Below are positions 60,747 to 64,000 of a stretch of 64,000 nucleotides of DNA, in pieces. Both the position numbers and the translations under genes were made by a program. The DNA is taken from positions 620,001 to 684,000 of the forward strand of contig JBHGNT010000007.1 of NCBI GenBank assembly GCA_043228905.1. The letters run 5' to 3'. The DNA is from Azolla caroliniana (Eukaryota; Polypodiophyta). The notes below the pieces were generated by a model. That model ran no database searches and was not told where the DNA came from. It worked only from the letters and a program-made list of their open reading frames with translations. The number at the start of each line of letters is the position of its first letter. Positions within the stretch are counted from its first letter, which is position 1.

Positions 60747-62317
60747 ATGGATAGAGGCATGGCTAGCTCGCTTCCGACAGAGAAGCTCGACAAAAACAAC
60801 TACGCGTCTTGGTCCTACAAGATGCACCAGTACCTGCTCGGGCACGATTACTGGAGCTATGTTGACGGAGCAAATGACACAACACCCGATTCGACACACA
60901 AAGATTTCTCGGCTTGGGAATAGTCGGCGAGTAGAGTACTGTACTGCTTCGCATCTTGTGTAGGTGAACAACTCTTAAGCTACATTCGGGATGCAAAAAC
61001 GCCGAAAGATGCTTGGGGAAATTTGAAGAAGATTTTCGCCGCAAGCACCACAACCAGGAAGCTTCAACTTCGACAGGAGCTGAGCAATTTACGACAACGC
61101 GACTTGTTGGTGGCTGATTACACCTCAAAGATCAAAGATATATGCGACTCCTTAGCGTCCATCGATGTGAACGTCGAGGAAGGCGAGATGGTGTAGATCT
61201 ATCTCGAGGGAGTGGCGTCGAAGTTCGGAGCGTTCCGAATTGCTGTGTGTACACGGGAGAATACGCCGTTGTTTTTTGACTTACAGTCGATGCTCCTTAT
61301 AGAGAACCACACGGGTGCGTCGACGAGCACGCATGCCGACAACAAGATGCTGTACGCAGAGGGAGATAGGCTCCGTGGTCGTGCTGGACGAGGTGAGTCG
61401 GTGTGCAATGGAGGTGGCCGACGGGATCAAGGAAGAAGGCACCGAAGTGATGCTGACAGCAATTTCGGACCCTCCGAAAATAGGGGGAGTCGGGGCGACG
61501 AGAATCGGGAAGGGAAATCCTCCGCGGAATGCTGGTACTGTGGCAAGAAAGGCCACAGGGAGAGCGAGTGCTGGAAAAAGCGCATCGATTCGGAGAGAAC
61601 CGGGTTCAGATCAGGTTCCGAAAAAACTGACAAAGGAAATCGTCAGCGATCGCACTACGCTGAAGGATCCGGAAAAGGGTCAGCCTTCGTGACAAGACAC
61701 GAAGCGAACTCGATGAAGATGTTCACTTCGAAATTGGACGAAGTGTGGTACATCAACTCCGGTGTGTCAAACCACATGACATGCCACAAGGAATGGTTCT
61801 CATACCTTGAGAAACCGATGCAACTAGGAGTACTCGCAACTGGAGACGACACTCCGCATCCGATTGCGAATGTCGGTGAAGTTCCCCTGAGCCATGTCGG
61901 TCAGAAAGGGAAACTCATGAACGTGCTACACGTCCCGACAATCACGAAGAATCTGGTGTCGGTCAGGCAGATCGTCGACCAAGGGATGCAAGTCAAGTTC
62001 ACGCATCTCGGGTGCTTCATCGAGGAAGAAGGCCGAGTTATTGCACAAGGGCGCAGAGATGGGAGGATGTTTATCCTCAACTCTAGTGATGGTGGCACCG
62101 CAATGTTCACAAAAGGACAAAAAGTCCAGTCGGATATCGACTTATGGCACAAGCGGATAGGCCATGTCAACTATCAACGACTTCAGGACTTGCGATCGAA
62201 ACAAGTGGTGTTCGGATTGCCCAAATTTAGTGGCCAAAAGGCAAGAATTTGTGAAGCTTGCTAGCTAGGGAAGCAACATCGACTTCCTTTCCCTAACGAG
62301 TGTAACCGGAGCCGGAA
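60747..62317 (+). pseudogene. Element E: Copia gag-protease-pre-integrase
   Basis: Frame from ATG 60,747 reads MDRGMASSLPTEKLDKNNYA, a fuller gag than in B. TAG codons interrupt at about 60,921 and 61,196; after the second the frame is open for 350 residues (61,212-62,264) through the zinc knuckle CWYCGKKGHRESECW, protease-like WYINSGVSNHM (catalytic Asp changed to Asn) and pre-integrase DLWHKRIGHVN, up to a third TAG at ICEAC. Ends at 62,317, inside CNRSRN, where element F begins. Confidence 0.9.
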
Positions 62318-62731
62318 TGTAGAAACAAATAGCGTGCAGAAGCAATAGAAAACATGAAGCAAAAAACAGGTTTAATGGAGAGCTTAACAATATGCGGGAG
62401 AGACAAAGACAGAGAGAGAGCACACAGAAACTCAATTCAAAAAATACTACTCTGTCTGTACATCGTATGTGTTTAGTGAACAATTTTATACAAGTCCATC
62501 CGGACTGACAGAAGTACGGTGTACTTCAATGCTCACACGAGCGTCTGACACTAACTACGAGATATTAACTCCCTAGTAGATTAGCTGCTACTTGGCTTCC
62601 GGTTACTGCTTGATCCAACTAACCGGCTCCCCACCTCACCGGCTCACTTGCTCACCGGCTCACCCTTCTAGATGCCGATCCGGCTCAGGCTTATTCAGCC
62701 GACCGGATCCGGTTGAGCTTGCCGCTCAACA
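62318..62731 (-). repeat. Element F: 3' LTR (Copia, minus)
   Basis: 414 bp, TGTTGAGCGGCAAGC (minus start 62,731) to an end complementary to TGTAGAAAC. TATAAAAT on the minus strand at about 62,483-62,490. Related to the B/E LTRs but clearly diverged. Confidence 0.85.
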
Positions 62732-64000
62732 CTCCCCCTCAGTCTCTTTGACAACTGGTCCTTCCACCTGGCTCCTTCTGGTGTCACTCCGCCTCGCTCG
62801 AGCTCCTCGTCCGGTTCGGTCCTGTTTGCCGCGACCCTTCTGTTCTTGCGCACCTCGACTTCCTTGGTTGGCTTGTCTGCTCAATGGGCCCAATTCAGCT
62901 CCCTCGCTATTGTGACTTTGGCTTTTGCCGATTCACCGATCCCTTCGTGTTGGTGTCGACTTTTGCTGCCTTCTTGTCCTCTTGGCCTTGAATTGATCCG
63001 GTTCTTCCGAATCCTTCTGTAGAACTGAATCGGCTGTCTCCGATTCATTCCAGCTCTTGTCCGAATTGGTTGCTCCCGATTCGTCTTTTGGTTCCAGGCC
63101 CTTCACCACATCGAACCATGTCCGGGTCTTGGCCTTCTTCTTCTGGTCAGCTCTGTCCTTCTTGACTCTGCCTCCGCTGCCGCTTGTTCCGACTTGTTCG
63201 GATGTGTCAACTTCCTTTGTCGACTCGGTTCCTTTCTTCTTTCTGTCTCTCCCCTTGTCAATTCTTCCCCCACCGGCGCAATCGACAGTCTCTTTGCCTT
63301 TGCCCGTTCCGGTGGTGTCTTTGCCTATTCTCCCCCTCAAGTGTGGCACGTTGAGATGCTAAACACCAAGCATTTTGGTGAAGTGCTGCAACTTGTCCGA
63401 TCCGAGCGGTTTGGTGAAGACGTTGGCAACCTGCCGATCCGTATGAACATACCGAAGTTCGACTTCACCGCTCAGGACACACTCACGCACAAAGTGATAG
63501 TGCACTTCGATGTGCTTTGTGCGAGCATGGAATACAGGGTTCTTGGCGAGCTGCATGCTGCTTATGTTGTCGCAGTATATCAAGATCGGGGTCGGCACCT
63601 CGATCCATAGGTCTTGCAACAGTCGCCGAAGCCAAATGGCTTCACAGGTGGCATTGGTAGTGCCCCGGTATTTAGGCTTAGTGCTCGACAGAGCCACTAT
63701 TAGCTGCTTTTTGCTGCTCCATGCAATAGCCGCACTACCAAGGGAAAACATATAACCGGAAGTGGAACGACGATCTGATGCATCACCGGCCCAGTCAGCA
63801 TCCGTGTAGCTGACTAGCTCTTCGGTCATACCTCGCCGGTAAAACAGTCCCCGGTCCTTCGTGCTGCTCACATACCGCAGTATTCGGTGCGCGCATTGAA
63901 GATGCTCGACGATAAGCTTCTGCATGAATTGACTAATCACACCGACTGGATAGCTGATGTCAGGTTGGGTGATGGTCAAATATATAAGGCTTCTGACAAT
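62732..64000 (-). pseudogene. Element F: RNase H and basic pol extension, running off the right edge
   Basis: Minus-strand frame 63,979-63,359 holds the end of reverse transcriptase and RNase H (TQPDISYPVGVISQF, SYTDADWAGDASDRRSTSGY, CEAIWLRRLLQDLW, VHTDRQVANVFTKPLGSDK). After one TAG the same frame continues at 63,349-62,933 as a charged segment with KTRTWFDVVKGLEPKDE, meets TGA, and continues again to TEGEC plus TGA at the LTR. It is the same architecture as B. In RNase H the usual STTEAEY reads SSTKPKY, so the catalytic Glu is lost. The rest of the element lies beyond the window. Confidence 0.85.

Overview
This window is nuclear DNA from a land plant. The evidence is spliced genes with plant-type products (a phytepsin-like aspartic protease, SPO11-2, a MORN-repeat membrane protein, TRAPPC2), AT-rich intergenic DNA full of microsatellites and decayed repeats, and a GC-richer right third made almost entirely of LTR retrotransposons. 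Low gene density and introns of about 0.1 to 1.5 kb fit a large genome. The exact lineage cannot be told from sequence alone.

Bases 1-38,600 are the genic part. From left to right they hold: the 5' part of a vacuolar/secreted-type aspartic protease (minus strand, running off the left edge); a 56-bp-arm foldback; a complete TRAPPC2 (sedlin) gene whose third intron looks like a minor-spliceosome AT-AC intron; a degenerate LINE 3' end; a ~270 bp alternating purine-pyrimidine tract just upstream of a small gene for a probably plastid-targeted protein with three hydrophobic segments; a small CxxCxGxG zinc-finger protein; a complete 11-exon SPO11-2 gene (383 residues) for the catalytic subunit of the meiotic double-strand-break enzyme; and a three-exon MORN-repeat protein gene whose first intron appears to be built from repeated copies of its own exon-1 end and splice donor. 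All splice junctions were placed by hand and checked for frame. These genes are unrelated single-copy housekeeping, meiotic and membrane genes with no sign of joint function.

Bases 38,660-64,000 are a nest of seven LTR retrotransposons, which I call A to G. G (Copia, minus, internally deleted) is split by D (Copia, plus). The 5' LTR of D is split by B (Copia, minus). B is split twice: by A (Copia, minus, 41,479-46,687, with a clean 5-bp target duplication GATAC and one intact 1,336-residue frame) and by C (Gypsy, plus, 49,503-56,583, 704-bp LTRs differing at about seven sites). D is split again in its integrase by E (Copia, plus), and E is interrupted by F (Copia, minus), which runs off the right edge. 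A and D belong to one family; B, E, F and G to a second group, so the two groups have inserted into each other.

The most unusual signals are: (1) in the B/F/G group the pol frame continues past a first polypurine tract into a basic extension (about 190-200 residues in B and F) that ends at a second polypurine tract touching the LTR; (2) the LTRs of this group carry a row of hairpins around the TATA box whose stems survive although their bases change; (3) the MORN-gene intron made of exon/donor duplications; (4) the AT-AC intron in TRAPPC2; (5) a very short LINE copy in SPO11-2 intron 1 sharing its 3' terminus with the LINE remnant 10 kb away.
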